A stretch of 64,000 nt of DNA from Sphagnum compactum (Eukaryota > Bryophyta > Sphagnopsida > Sphagnales), in assembly GCA_965153455.1 (NCBI GenBank), contig OZ234496.1, positions 9,075,863 through 9,139,862 of the forward strand, read 5' to 3'. The position numbers and the translations under genes are program-made. The notes beneath the pieces are model-generated. The model made no database searches. It was not told where the DNA came from and worked only from the letters and a program-made list of their open reading frames with translations. The number at the start of each line of letters is the position of its first letter. Positions within the stretch are counted from its first letter, which is position 1. Shown in pieces: positions 48,131 through 61,300 of the stretch.

Positions 48131-49730
48131 TTAATGTCAAATCGATATGCTCAATTTGATTAAACCATGGTCATCTGGATGATCCTTTTTCTTTTGTTTA
48201 TCCCTTTTGACTAAATGTCTAATTGACACCTAATCAAAAAGGTCATTTTAGTCAAATGTAATAGTAAACAATAATATGTTTCTTTCATGCCTTAGCCTTT
48301 TAATCAAGATTAATATCACTTTTGGTCAAAATGAACATTATGGTCAAGTTGGACCTTTTAAAAGGTCGTGATTTCTTGTAGTGAGCCTTGTTGCTTGTGC
48401 CATCGTGCAAGCATTCTAGCCCTTGCTTACTACCTAACTTCCTATTGAGCTATTGTTATGATGCCATTGAAGTTAACACCCATTGGTAAAGGCTCACTTT
48501 CTTGGGGCCCAAAAGTTACCAACATTCCATCTAGTAATACTAAGTTGAGACCAAAACATCATCAAAACATATACGATAGCAACAAATGGTTGATCAACAA
48601 TAATTGTAACTACTATAACATAAATAACAAAAAAAAGGGTCACAATTATACTTTAATGTGGCATTATTATAGTAGTAAGATACACAAAACTTGTACTTTA
48701 TCCTTCAATGATTAACAAAAGGCAAGAGTCTTCACACAAAAAAAACTTTGTAAAGGGGCAAACCTCTCTTCTATTCTAAAACAATACACACACCTACACA
48801 TAGGTGTGTAGTTCTCTGAATGACTTTTACCTTTTTCTTTTGCTCTCCATTACCAACATTTTTTTCTTTTAATATTCACCACCCAACTACCATAAATGGT
48901 AGTCCTAGTTGTTGAAGCCATCCAAAACCTTATCCACCCCTACTATATGTTGCTATAGTCTATAACTAGTAGGTTAATAACTTACTTAGGTAAATATCTA
49001 ATACTGATTATTGCCCTATTTATTACAATAAATTAGTTTTATAGTAAAACCTTATAGTAAAGCTAGTTAGTGGCCTTAAAACCCATGTAAAATTGATTCT
49101 TGTGCCTTATAGCCCATGTAGATTTTATTATGCTTGATTGAGTGCTAGCTTCCTTAACAACTATTATAGACCAAGTTGCAACAAATTTGACTTTGGCACA
49201 TTTCTCAATTGCATGACCTATTGTTCAATCTTCAATAGTCAAACAATTTATTGTTCTTCCTTTTGCTTTGCTTCTCTAATTTCTTTTGCAATTGCTTTGT
49301 CCCTAGTTTTTTAAAATAGTATCTCTAGGTATTTAGTAGAGGTCACAACATGTGACTAGGAGTAGTTGATTAATGGCTCTTTGTTTTTGGTCTGTCTTGT
49401 AGGCAAATGGGGTAGAAACAAAAGGTTGTGAAAGCTCATGGTCTCCTACATTAGATTTGGAGTTGTCTATTTTTCTTGTAATTGATCAAAACTACGGTCA
49501 TTTAAGTTTAAATATATGTTCATTTCCTTTGCCCTATCATTTTTCATTTCAAGGCTATTAGGTATATCTATGTAGTAGCATTACCTAACCTACTAGTAGA
49601 AGGATCTTCCATTGTTGTTTGATGAATCAATGTAATGTGTATTTGGAGGAGATCTTTAGTAGCAAAATTGTTTTCACATTGTTGTTCCTGATGTTCTTTC
49701 TCATCTAACATGTAATCCTTTTCACCTCCT
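48131..49730. other. AT-rich intergenic stretch
   Basis: Short random frames only. No element ends recognised. Confidence 0.4.
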
Positions 49731-50990
49731 TTAATGCTTGTTATTGTTGTGTAAATGGTTGAAATTGAATCCTATTGTCCATTGCCTTTGGTCATAAAGG
49801 CCATATATACATGTTGCCTTAAACCTAGATTTGATGTTTTGTTTTGTAAGTGATTGGTTTAAAGCTTGGTCCATGCATCCAACCAAGGTGATTTTGTCTA
49901 GTTCCATGTAATTATTTCTGGACATAGTTGTATCTTTAACCTTTCTGAATCTTGTTTTGAAGGGTTTAAAATAGGAAACATTTAAGGCTTGCAAGGCATG
50001 AAATGTATGTGAGGGTAAAGTGATCATATTTAATCCAACCTCTTGGGCTTGGTCTATTGCTTTTAAGATTACATGACTGCCATGTCCATTTAGGATTAAT
50101 AAATGTTTATTGGTTAGAGACGTTCCACTTGGAATAAACCATTTGAAGAAAAATAAGAACTCTTTGAACAAGAAACAAATCATCCAAGCCTTTTTTTACA
50201 TTGCCATGCATGTATTTAATTTACAAAATTTAATGTAATCGTTTCTCAATCTTTCATTTCTGAAGATGTAAAGTCTTGGCAGCACCTCACTTGCTGCATT
50301 TATTGCACAATTTATAGTTAGCCATTCCCAAGACTTGGGGATGGTTTTGTAAATCGCATTGCACTCTTTCTTGGCAAGAACCTCTGCTTTTGATTATCTA
50401 CTTGCTTGAATGTTTGTTTCATTCAAATTCCATTTATGATTTGTGGAATATTGGTGTTGGCTATACAATGTTTGTTAGTTGTTGTAAAATGAAAGTTACA
50501 AGAATTAATAGTAAGACCTTGTGTTTTGCAAACTTCAAGAATTTAAGTTTTTTTATATGCTTAATTTTAGATGTTTGCGCTTGAACCAAAACCACCAAGT
50601 GTACTTTAATATTCCATTTCAGAATTGTGTAAACCTTGTTTGTGTTAATTTGGCAACCTTCATCTTTAAGTGGTGCAACAACATGAACAAGCCACATTCC
50701 TACATAGTCAATGCCCAAGCAATGATTGTTGAATCTTCTTATTTTGTTCTAGCACTCCTCTTGGTCCCATTTTTTTGGATTTGGTCCGACCATTTAGATG
50801 ATCATAAAGGGAGCTTTTGAAGATATGTTCCATGATATGTTAGCCCCTTGTAAAGAACAAGTTCTTCTTTCAACAACATCCATTGCTTCTTTCAATGCTT
50901 CATTTGTCCATTTGCATTGCAACCATTGTAATTTGACTAAGCTTTGTTGGTTTTTTCCTTGGTTGTGTTTCAAAAATAGGCGACACATTC
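49731..50990 (-). pseudogene. pogo-like (DDE_1 / CENP-B type) transposase pseudogene
   Basis: Read from 50990 downward on the minus strand: KWTNEALKEAMDVVERRTC (N-terminal helix-turn-helix region), a degraded middle, then about 50340-50180 with IPKSWEWLTINCAINAA and RNERLRNDYIKFCK followed by an in-frame stop. A 150-codon open piece follows (50183-49731) with FLFKEFLFFFK, HLLILNGHGSHV, MITLPSHTFHALQALNV and FKPFKTRFRK. This is the order of the Tc1/mariner-superfamily pogo-like transposase core. Where active relatives have LLLDGHGSH, the catalytic Asp reads Asn here, so the copy is inactive by sequence. No terminal inverted repeats were found. Confidence 0.75.
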
Positions 50991-52659
50991 TCCTTGTCCA
51001 TTAGTTGATCAAACATGCTATTTTGCGCCTTTGAGGCATAATCAAGTTGATAAACTTTTCACTCCTCCTAGTAGCAACCTTTAAGGAGTTGGGGGTTCAT
51101 GTTTTGGCCCAACAAGTGGTAGGCCTCCCTCTTTCTTAAACACAACCCAAAAGATGAGAAAATGAATTAGATTTGGATATGTTGTAATTGCATATGTCTA
51201 TAATGGTTTAGTAGAATTTATGTGTGTAAAAGTCTTCAAATTAATTCCACATTACAATCACATTTGATGTGGATAAGCAGGTCATGGGTATGAAGTTAAG
51301 TTGTAACAAGGTTGAGCTTTATGAAATTCGGTCCTCTTTGCATTCCTTTCAACTCAAAAACTTTTTGCAATAGATTGTGCAAACCAACAATAATGTAAGT
51401 ATTTCTTGTAACGCTTTGTGTAAACTTGATCTATCATATATGTTCCTACATTTGGTCTTGGTTCTGGTATTGATAGGTATGTTTATTTCATTCCTTTGTT
51501 TCCTATTATATTTGTTTTTTGCAATTCTTTATCTATTTTTTACCTTAATTTTTCCTCCTTTATATCATCTACTTTTGCTTTTGAACTTTGACCTATTGTA
51601 GTTCTAGGAAGTAGAAGTTCTATGAAGGATTGTAGTTCATTTTCTATGGCATCTAGTAGAGAAGACATGTTTTGTAGAAACACAATTGATATAAAAATGA
51701 GTTTTCTTGCATAGGTGATTTCAACTTTCCCCATGTAACTTGTTGTCTTGTTGAACTTTCTAGTAGGAAATGCAAATTCTCAAGAATAAGCTTGTTGGAT
51801 TTCTTGGCGGAAATGCAAATTGCTCAAAAATCAACTTGTTGGCTTCTCATTTGGGTTGGTAGTAAATGCTTGTAGGATCCAAAGATTGGATTTAGGTTGT
51901 TAATAAATGTGCATGTTTGTGAATGGTCCAAAAATCATATTCAAATTACCTTTGGTGAAGTTTGTGCATTGTAAGATTGTTAAGGTTTTTCTTATTAACT
52001 TTCAATTGCATGCTTTTAAATGTAACAAACTCACCCCTCTAACCAAACAATTGCCTTTACTCTTGTTGCTGAAATTTTCTTTAAACTGGTTCAAAACACC
52101 CCCATAACCATCGTAAACCCTGTTGCTTGTGTTTTTCGAAGGTTGAAAAATGGACCCAAATCACGTTTAGACCAAACATTCCATTTGGTAAAGATGAACA
52201 ATTTAGTCCTCCAATTGTTTCATATTGCACCCATAACCAAAGAGCCAAAGTACTACCATACTTCTTTGCCTCTAGTTTTGGTTTATTGTATGGATTAAAA
52301 TGCGCAACTTCACCTTACCATTAAACAAAACCCCACATCATTGTGGTCATAAAAACTTCGCACCAAACTTCTCTTAGCCCTTTAACTACACACTAAAATC
52401 ATCCTTATAGACGAATGGACCAAAGAGACCACTCGAATTTTTTTCATCCAAACATTCAATTATAAATACTAGTGTGATTTGTGCCATTGGCTCAAGTGTG
52501 AACTCGTTACAAAATAACATGAACTCAACCTATCAACATTGTCCCACATCCTAAATCCAAATCTCACAACATAAATTCCATTAAATTTGAATTGTCAAGA
52601 TATTTCCAACAACACTAAAGGCACATCACAATTCCTTTTTGTTGAATTGAATGGTACAC
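50991..52659. other. AT-rich intergenic stretch
   Basis: No gene or bounded element. From about 52460 a partial, more diverged version of the repeat at 52660 begins. Confidence 0.35.
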
Positions 52660-53440
52660 ATTCAAGTGTTACCACGTCCTCAACTGATTTTCCGTCCAAA
52701 ACCTGGTTTTTTGGAATTTATTTGAATTTTCAGTGGCAAAAATCACTTAAAAATCAATATCTCCCACATTTTGAATCCAAATCTTACCAAATAAATTCCA
52801 TTAAATCCTGCTCATCAAGATCTTTCCAACAAAACCAAAGGCACATTCCAATTCCTTAGAAATTTTTGGCTATTTAATTTTTAGTGAAGAAATCATTCAA
52901 TATTCAAGAACTTTTGCACTGCAAGTCCAAACTTCATGGAACCAAGCCCATGCACCCCTCCTCATCGAGAGTTTTCCAAAGACATAAAGAGAACACTATC
53001 TGAAGCATCCCAGTTCAGTGGATCTCATAACTACAAAACAAAACAAACTACCTTCCTTCATAGATAGACTAATGTGGCATGTGCCATAGGCCCCAGTGTT
53101 AACATGTTCTCAACTGATTTTTCCTTCCAAAACCTAGTTTTTTGGAATTTATTTGAATTTTCAGTAGCAGAAATCACTTAAAAATCCATATCTCCCACAT
53201 TCTGAATCCAAATCTTACCAAATAAATTCCATTAAATCTTGCTCATCAAGATCTTTCCAACAACACCAAAGGTACATTCCAATTCCTCCGAAATTTTTAG
53301 CTACGATTTAATTTAATTTTCAGTGAAGAATTCATTCAATATTCAAGAACTTCTGCACCGCAAGTCCAAATGCCATGAAACCAAGCTGATGCACCCCTCC
53401 TAAAACAAAACAAAACAAACTACCTTTGTTCATAGATAAA
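52660..53440 (+). repeat. two ~400-bp direct repeats
   Basis: The block CTCAACTGATTTT..TCCAAAACCT.GTTTTTTGGAATTT through TCACTTAAAAATC, TCTCCCACATT.TGAATCC, TCATCAAGATCTTTCCAACA, CATTCAATATTCAAGAACTT and AAACAAACTACCTT occurs at about 52678-53068 and again at about 53108-53442. Identity is high. A third, shorter and more diverged version lies at about 52470-52650. Confidence 0.8.
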
Positions 53441-53442
53441 TG

Positions 53443-53980
53443 TTGTTGAGCTATACAAAGGCCACCAGCAAACAATCACCGACTGTTCGAACACAGGCCT
53501 CTGAACAACGGAGGCTGTGTCTACCCTAGAACAGATTTGAGTTGTCGCTGGTAGAGTTGATCAGCTTGCAGTGGGGTTGTTTAATTAAATGCAACCACCC
53601 TCCTCTTTTCTGGTTACAATTTTGTAAAGGACTTTGAGAAATTGCCTGAAAGGAGCCCTACCTGTGCATTGCACAAGATGTTTTGGATGAAGAGCAGTAA
53701 AGTACTTATGATGGTTTGGGGGCGGTAAAATGACTTTGGGCCAGTATTTATGCATAGGATGATAGGCTTGCAAAAGGCGCTACATAGTTTAATGATTACT
53801 CTTGATTTGGCCAGATAGAATGATTTTGTTCACAGGATTTGCTGTTAATAATCTCTGACCTTTTGTTATCTTAATTTTTCATTTTGTTGGGTGAGGCTTG
53901 GGAAACAATAAGTAAACCATCTGCCATGTGAGAAATATTATTAAAAGCTCAAATACTGAGAATGAGTGGAGTTGCTATTT
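53443..53980. other. intergenic region, nothing firm
   Basis: It contains CATTGCACAAGATGTTTTGGATGAAGA (within 53668-53695), which matches the interior of the Harbinger-like end at 19919. No element ends are visible here. Confidence 0.35.
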
Positions 53981-53982
53981 GA

Positions 53983-54112
53983 AAGGCACCTTATGTTTAT
54001 GATTATCCTTGCTAGAAAAGACCTTACATCTGCTCCTTAGGAGTGGGTGGAAAATTATGCCTACTTGTTTGTAGGTGGAAGTTCCCTCCCACACTTAAGG
54101 AGTAAGTGTAAG
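53983..54112 (+). mobile_element. GGGCACCTTA hairpin element, copy
   Basis: It starts AAAGGCACCTTA (53983) and contains two facing arms: CTTACATCTGCTCCTTAGGA.. (54023-54052) and ..CACACTTAAGGAGTAAGTGT (54082-54112), which are inverse complements with few mismatches. It matches the copy at 62171-62300. Confidence 0.6.
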
Positions 54113-54210
54113 AACCTTTCCCCTCTTATGCCCTCAGCCCTCGTCATCTATGTACATTTACGTTTACACTCATTTAGGTTTATGATAATGTTTGGCTCGT
54201 GCTTGATGAT

Positions 54211-54300
54211 GGTAAAGTCCACAATTGGGGGACATTCGCAAATGCTGGGATCACAGACCTTGTTCTAGGCCCCAAATGCTCCCATCATGGGGCTCCACGC
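54211..54300. mobile_element. GGTAAAG hairpin element, diverged copy
   Basis: The left arm GGTAAAGTCCACAATTGGGG continues into ACATTCGCAAATGCTGGGA. The right arm is weakly conserved (CTAGGCCCCAAATGC). It lies about 100 bp after a copy of the GGGCACCTTA hairpin, the same order as at 62171/62367. Confidence 0.5.
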
Positions 54301-54479
54301 TACACTGAATTCTCGTCCACCAAAGTCAATCCTTATGGGTACCAGACACCAGGTGACCCCACCTGCCATAGGAACCTCTAAAAAATTTCTCATTTTATGC
54401 ATCACAGGCGAATTCTCACATGTAATTATTATGGTCTTACACCAAATAACAGGGCTGTTCTTGTAGGGAATCCATGTAA

Positions 54480-54580
54480 GACCATCTTCAGTAGTGCTCA
54501 GTATGTGACTCTGCAGAAGTTTTTTTCACATCCGAGTTTAGTTATTTACTTTTCTGCAACTCCACCCATAAGTATGAAAC
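54480..54580 (+). mobile_element. one-ended copy of the 2061-2427 MITE
   Basis: After TAA comes GACCATCTTCAGTAGTGCTC and then AGTATGTGAC, CTGCA, TTTTTTTCACATCC, GTTTAGTTATTTACTTTT and TGCAACTCC. The order is the same as at 2061-2155, with high identity. The right terminus was not found within 300 bp, so the copy is truncated or its interior differs. Confidence 0.7.
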
Positions 54581-54689
54581 TACTTAAGTATAGTACGTCG
54601 GTAAGAGATGTCAGTGAATAGTATTATGTAAGTAAGTAGGTAACGCACTTTGCGGTTGCTAGGTATGTTGATGGCTCTTAATCTTAGAG

Positions 54690-55306
54690 TCTAGAGTGTT
54701 TGACAGAGAGGAGGAAGAGAGAGAAAAAGGGCGGGGGAGGGAGACAAGAAAACGAAGATTTGGAGGAGCTGGAATCGGATGTGTGTTTGAACAAGGAGTA
54801 GAGAGGAAGTCTAGAGCCTCGCATCTGCAGTACGTCGGAAGATCGACCAGCTATGGAAAAAAGCTGGTGAGCTAGCTCCGGCAGCTCGAGAATCAATATT
54901 TTGTGGAAGCTCAAACTCTTGCAACCAGCAGCTGGTCCATATTGAAGGTTAGCTCATGCTACTGAACTTTCAAGTTCAAGATGGTTAGAATCACGTTCAG
55001 AGTCATTCAAATGGGTGCATGTATCAGCAGCTTATATATACGCGCGCACATAGTATACACATGCATGATCTTAGAAGATTCGAAGTAGAAGAAGAAATCA
55101 ATGGGGCCTCATGCAGGAGCAGCTGGTTCCCAGCAGGATATATATGTAACCATGTTGTCGAATCTCATGGGCGCTAGATGTTGATCTGGTTCGTTTTACA
55201 GGAGCTCTACCTTGCTGACTAGATCCTGGGTGCTGCAGGTCAACATATAATAAGCACGGAAGCTGCTTCTTCCATGCCTGGTCCGCATGTGCTGCAAGGT
55301 CCTGCA
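54690..55306 (+). promoter_or_regulatory. upstream/leader region of the LRR receptor gene
   Basis: A purine-rich run (GAGAGGAGGAAGAGAGAG) near 54702-54745 and CAGCTGG/AGCTGG words follow the intergenic repeats. Splice-like signals exist (for example AAG|GTTAGC near 54946), so a leader intron is possible. No TATA box is convincingly placed. Confidence 0.3.
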
Positions 55307-58300
55307 ATGAAGAATGTGCATGTTTGCTTTCTGCTCTCGGTCTCTCTAGTGGCTGCATCTCTCCAGCTGCTGCTCTACACTGAATCTGCAGTCTGTGAAG
55401 CAGTTTCAGCAGAAGGTTCAAATCCCAACTCTAGTGTACTACTGGGTGCATGCAGTTTTGGTTATAGTACTGTGCCATGAGCAGCAGCTAGCTTGTGTTC
55501 AAAATGCCGTGACTCTTGTAATTTCCTTGATCTGCTGCTGCAATTCCTCAATGTTTGTGGAGTAATCAACTTTGCTAATTAAATATTTCTCCTCTGTAAA
55601 TGCACCCAAGAACATTAAGTGGATCATTTAATTGCTAATTAAGACCGGCATGCAGTTTGTTGCTCACGTTGTGAGCTGTTGTAATCTGCTTCTTTCTCAG
55701 GTGATGCATTCCAAACAATTCTGCAGAAAATGAACTACCCATATGCCTACAACACCACAGACCCATGTGCCTGGAATCCGCAAGTGGTCCAATGCACACC
55801 TACTGGATCCATCATTGGCTTGTGAGTTCTTCATCTCTTTCTACACTATGTTTAATGCCAGCAGCCTCAACCTCTGTACCAGAAAACTTACCTGTTATAG
55901 GCAGAAGATCCATCTCACTCTTAAGGCGTTGTAAGAACCCACCCATTCCTATGCTTTGTGATCAATCTGCACATGTATGGGGAAGGTGCTGATGTCAGGG
56001 CATTACACCCTTGGAACTGAGGGTGGAACCCAAGGTCCAAGGCATAATGTCCTGACATTGTTGCCAACACCTTCCCCTAGGCTAGGTAATAACTGACGCA
56101 GTTGTCAGCTCTATAGCTGACATGGGCTGGGATACCTTCACAGTCGAGGTCCCATCCCAACAAAACACCCCTGTTCCAAGGCAGTTGTATGTGAAATCTC
56201 CCTGTGCTAGCCTGGAGGCAGAAATTGTGCTTGAAGAGGTCCCCCAAATTCGGTCAAGGTTCCATCCCAACAAAGTGCTTCTGCTCTAGGGAAGTTACAT
56301 GAAATCTCCCTGTGCTAGCCTGGAGCAGGAAATTGTGCTTGGATGTCCCCCAAATTACATGCTGCAATTTTCAGCCAAGGTTGTTAGGTTTAGGTTCATC
56401 ACCTTTGCATCATGCTTTGCTATGGGTAAAGGCCACATGTGGGGAACATTCCCAAAATGTGGGATTGGGCTCAGCTACCAACTCATCATCCTAGGCCCTT
56501 ATTTTGGGAATGACCCCATCCTGGGCTTTACACTTGATCTCCTGCTACCTTCCTGTTGTCTTTGATGATCTCCCTCTTCTTTATGTAATGTTGAGCAAGA
56601 CAGCATGTTGTAGCCAAGTCTTGGACAGTTATTGCAGGTCTTAGAACACAAACTTAGTAAGTAGGCTAATGTTTGACATTGACCTCCACCACTGTTGGGA
56701 TCTGATGAAGGTGGGTATGTTATGGTAGCTGGCCAGTTTGTCCATACCAAAAGACCTAGCAGAAATTTGCTAGTGTATTTGTAGGATCGTTTATAAGCAG
56801 AAATTTTCCTCCATCCAGCAGAGGAACATTTCATTTTGCAGGAGGGCTTTTCCATTTTGAAAACTTTCTGTGGCAGTCTTTACACCAGGTAAAGCACTCA
56901 GGCAAGGTCATTACTGAAATCAGGCCTGCTGTTTGCTACCACCTGGTGTGGGCCTTTATTTTGGTGATGCCCTTGCCCTTGAGCTTTACCCTACACTCCG
57001 AGCTGTGGCTGATTTTTCAGTGTTAGAGGAGGTCAGCTTACATCCGTGAAGAAAGCCTCTTTTATGTGTAGTAAGCTAATTAAGTTGCCTCTGTACCTAG
57101 CAGTGGCCACCTTGTGATCTACACAATATTCCTCATGGTTTACAAATGTTAATTCGTGGTATTAACATCTGTAACTGATGCTCGATGGGGCATTCCCAAA
57201 ATGCTCGGTTGAAGGTCAGCTACACCATCTGAACCCAGGTCCCTTATTTCAGAAAATGCACCCACCCTGGGCAATGCCCTACACATTACATTGATGATAA
57301 CAGGACATGTGTGCCTCCCATACTTGTTGGTCGAACTGCTCCTACCAGATTCTGTTGTATTTTAGGGATGGAGTCTCCTGTCTCCTCTCTTTCATGTTGA
57401 AGGCTGATACATTTTCTGGAGGATCTGGAATCACCTTATGGTGGGGCCATGTCTTAAAATTCTATTTAGCTGAACTTATATCTCAAGTACATGGAGAAGT
57501 TCACAATAGTTTCAATGATACAGCTAGATATAACTATGCTAAATCACAGGAAAGGAATGAACTGTCTTCATAACAACTTTCTTCCCTGAAGGTGTTCTGC
57601 AAAAGTGGTAGTAGCTAATAACATCCAACTTGATATCGTCTTGGTGGGTTGGGTGTTGTACAGAAATTTCAGCAACATGGGTCTGTCAGGACCCATTCCA
57701 GCAGAGATCGGTCTGTTTCCATCCCTCCAAACATTAGATTTCAGCAACTACCCGACTAATTCCCAAAGTTGTACAGGTCCTTGCAACAGTGTCCTGGGGC
57801 CTATTCCCAAAGAACTTGGCAACCTTGCAAACCTTCAAATCCTGTAAGATCTACCTCATCCAGCTATTACACCCTGTCCTCATTCCTTAATCTCTCTTTC
57901 CTTGGATGGTTGGGTCATACAAAAATCCTTCATGTCTTAGTCTAGGACATCAAGAGAATAAAACGTTTATGTGTAGGCAAGGCCCTAGTAAGAGGGCATT
58001 ACCGGAGTAAGGGCCTGTGCACAAAGCAACAGCCAAGTGTTCAGACCTGATTGTGGTAATGGCCTCATCTACTTGGCGTAACCCAATGCAAAGAAAGAGG
58101 CCCACAGACAACGTGAAACAGGACAGATGTAGAATCAGTGGTTGAGATAAATGCGTATGCCTTTATGAACCTGCCTGATAAAAAGCATGAAATTCACAAT
58201 GTGTCAAAACCCTCCTGGACATGAAATATACATTCCCTACTGTGGAGGTAAATTACACCAGATAGACATGCCTCCCTCCAACACAAATTATTTTTTTCCA

Positions 58301-61300
58301 AGTGCTTTATGGGGTTGGAAGCATTGGGATTTGCTAGGCTTATCGGGTCTGATCACAACAATTCTGTGAGCATACTTCAGGAGATTAATGAAAACACTAT
58401 CATGGCTCCCAGGCAAGAAGGGTTGTTAGAGGAAACAGAGGAGTCCATAAGAGTCTCACGTACCCGGATAGTGCTAGATATCGAATTATTTTGAAGAATT
58501 AGCTCATGAATGTGTTTTGCATTGGTGTCCCTCAGACTGATCAAAGAGAAATGGTTGTGAGTAAACTGACATGGACATGTGGATAACAATAAATATGTTA
58601 AGAATTCTAAGTTGAGTACGGTCTGTTATGGTAAGATGGGGGAGCAACCAAGAGTACTCTTCATATAGAGAAAGCTCATTAGCTCTTAAAAGAATTGAAT
58701 CCCTATGGCAAGAAGAAAGAGGCCTTTTCAGATGGCTGAGATTCAGAAATTGTCTGAAAGTTTTTTATTTCCAGAGCAAACCACAATGCTCTCTGTGCTG
58801 GATTTATATTAGTGGCTACCAACCATTGTTGTACAACTTTGTTGCCATTTTCCTTATGTGCCACATTTAGCACCTGGGCATTCTTAATCAAGCTGGATCT
58901 ACTCTACGTAATTCAAATTCCTTTATCCAGGCTAAAGTAACCTAGAAGTTGAGATGTATTACTAGCTTTTAAACCGCAGAGCTGCATGATAATGATCGAT
59001 TCATAGAAGACTTTGTGATGTGTGCAGGCTCTTGACCAGGAGCACTTTATCTCAACCCTTTCCACCTCCAGTCCTGAATCTCGTGAACCTAATTGAACTG
59101 TAAGTGACTCAGGGAGAGACTAAAATTTCACTTTCAATGTCCAAACTGCACACATTCATGATAGAACTGTTATCTATTGCAGTGTCAAAATTGCGTGCAG
59201 AATCATGTACTGGTGTGCAAATTTCTGGGAGCGGCACGGTAAGCCTAAACTTTGAACATGTTACATGATCTCAATTCAGGACAAGGCTATCAAGTCTTCA
59301 ACTTCACACTCTTTGTATATGGCATTTGCCAAGATGGTCAATTCAAACAATTGTCAATTAATATGTTGATCATTGCAGGAAAATTGATAATTGTGATTTG
59401 TCCGGCCCCATTCCAACTGAAATTTCAAAGTTGAGCAAACTGCAAATTCTGTAAGTCCTCAGGACTCACTCACTACCTGAGGTCAAGGGTTGGACAACTT
59501 GCTCTTCATGTTGTCACATTCCCATTTTGTGCAAAATGGGAACTAATATTTTGTCTGCCAGTCGTAATATTATGGTCAGAATTCTGAGTTCTTACTAGTG
59601 CTTAGAAAATAGAAAGCTGCGTTAAATTGAAGTCTCAGACAGTTGCAACTAAGGATAATTTTTGTCTTCTCCATTCACATCTGATTATTATGAAAAACCC
59701 ATCAAGTTATTTTCCTTCTGTTGCTTGTGTGTGAAATCGTGATGGGCATCAGGGTTTTTCTTTTTCTTTTCAATTTTGTGATATCAAAAAGTTTGGCAAA
59801 TTTTTCCCAAAAACTTACTAAATGTTTCTGAATTCACACTAGGGAAAACAAATCCAAAAGTTTCCCAATTTTTTTTCGAAGAAACCACAGAATTTGTCAG
59901 GAAAAAAAAACACGTGTGCCCCTTGCCCACCAATTGACAGAATAGGATTGCCAAGTCCTATATGATCCCCAGTTATGGATGTTAAATATTTCTTTTCAAA
60001 GAGTAAATCTCTTCTACTACTTTTATGACCCAGACAAGTTTGGCAGAAGTGTCCTATATCATCTGACAAGGGTGGAAATTTTTGTCCTTTTTGGCAGGTT
60101 TTTGGGCAACAATTCTCTTGTAGGACCTCTTCCAGGACTTGGTTCATCGATCAACCTTCAACAACTGTATGTCACAGCTACTGACTAGTATCAGAATACT
60201 GGTGTTGTATTGCAGCCAAATTTTTTGGTACAAAAACAGATATTGTGAAAAGGTTTTGCCAGTATCTCAGCCCGACAATTAACACTTGTCCTTGCCCATT
60301 TCATCTATTGCATTTTGTTGCATCAGCATCCAAAGTTATTTGTTACGGTACTTTAACTCTCACAACTTCTATCTGATTGATTTCGCTTTGCAGGACACTA
60401 TGGGGAAATGGAATTCGCGACAAGATTCCACCTCAGTGGGGGAACTTGGGCAACTTGACATATCTGTAAGACAGTTTGAAACCTGAGTTTTGTATGGGGG
60501 TTGAATTATAATTTTCCAAGAATATCAGAGATAGTTATATTGCATCCCAAAAGGTCATCATAAATCACTCCACCAAAATTACACTCTCCAATAGTGCCTG
60601 GAACAAGGTATATATGTATCATGTTTTAACCATCATAATTGAACGTGGAGCTATGCTTTTAGAAAGCTCAAGAGAATTGATCTCCTGCAAGCTTTGACAA
60701 TGGATCTATAACTTTGCTTAAATGTTAGTAATATCAAAGTTTGCAGTTCTAGCCATGTAGTAAGCCTGTTTCATACAACATCCGGGCTGTCCATCAAGGC
60801 TGTCTTCAGCATTGCAACCTGAAGTTGCCATTATGCGCATACCAAATTTGACAACAGATGGTACTTCTAGAGGACTACCAATGTTTGAAAGAATGGGCCC
60901 GTGTAATACATGCTATCAAATGCAAATTCCATGAGAATCAAATATTCTTGCAGCCAGTACAGGAGAGGGTATTTCTTTAATTTAGTCTGAATTGTTGCAG
61001 GAATCTACATGATAATCTGCTATGGGGTCCCCTCCCACCAGAGCTCGGCAATCTCTCTAAACTGACGAGGATGTATGTTTCTGACACTATCCTGTTCTCA
61101 TAAGATCTCCGTGCTTTCCTGCTGGGACACATGGGCACATGGGCATGTAGCAAATATCCTCAAACCCCCACCCTCAAGTTTTTCTATACCTTTTCAAAAT
61201 CTGACAGTAACCCAACATTGAGTTTCATGAATGTTTTAGAGATTAGATTTTGATGCTTTGAATCATGTTCTTCTTCTTAGAAGGCTTTGGATGTGATAGA

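Noticed and set aside
59183-59238. Possible extra LRR exon between 59099 and 59379
   Set aside because: It has an acceptor and a donor, but its 56-base length breaks the frame into the next exon and the encoded residues do not follow the LRR pattern. Direct splicing 59099 to 59379 keeps frame.
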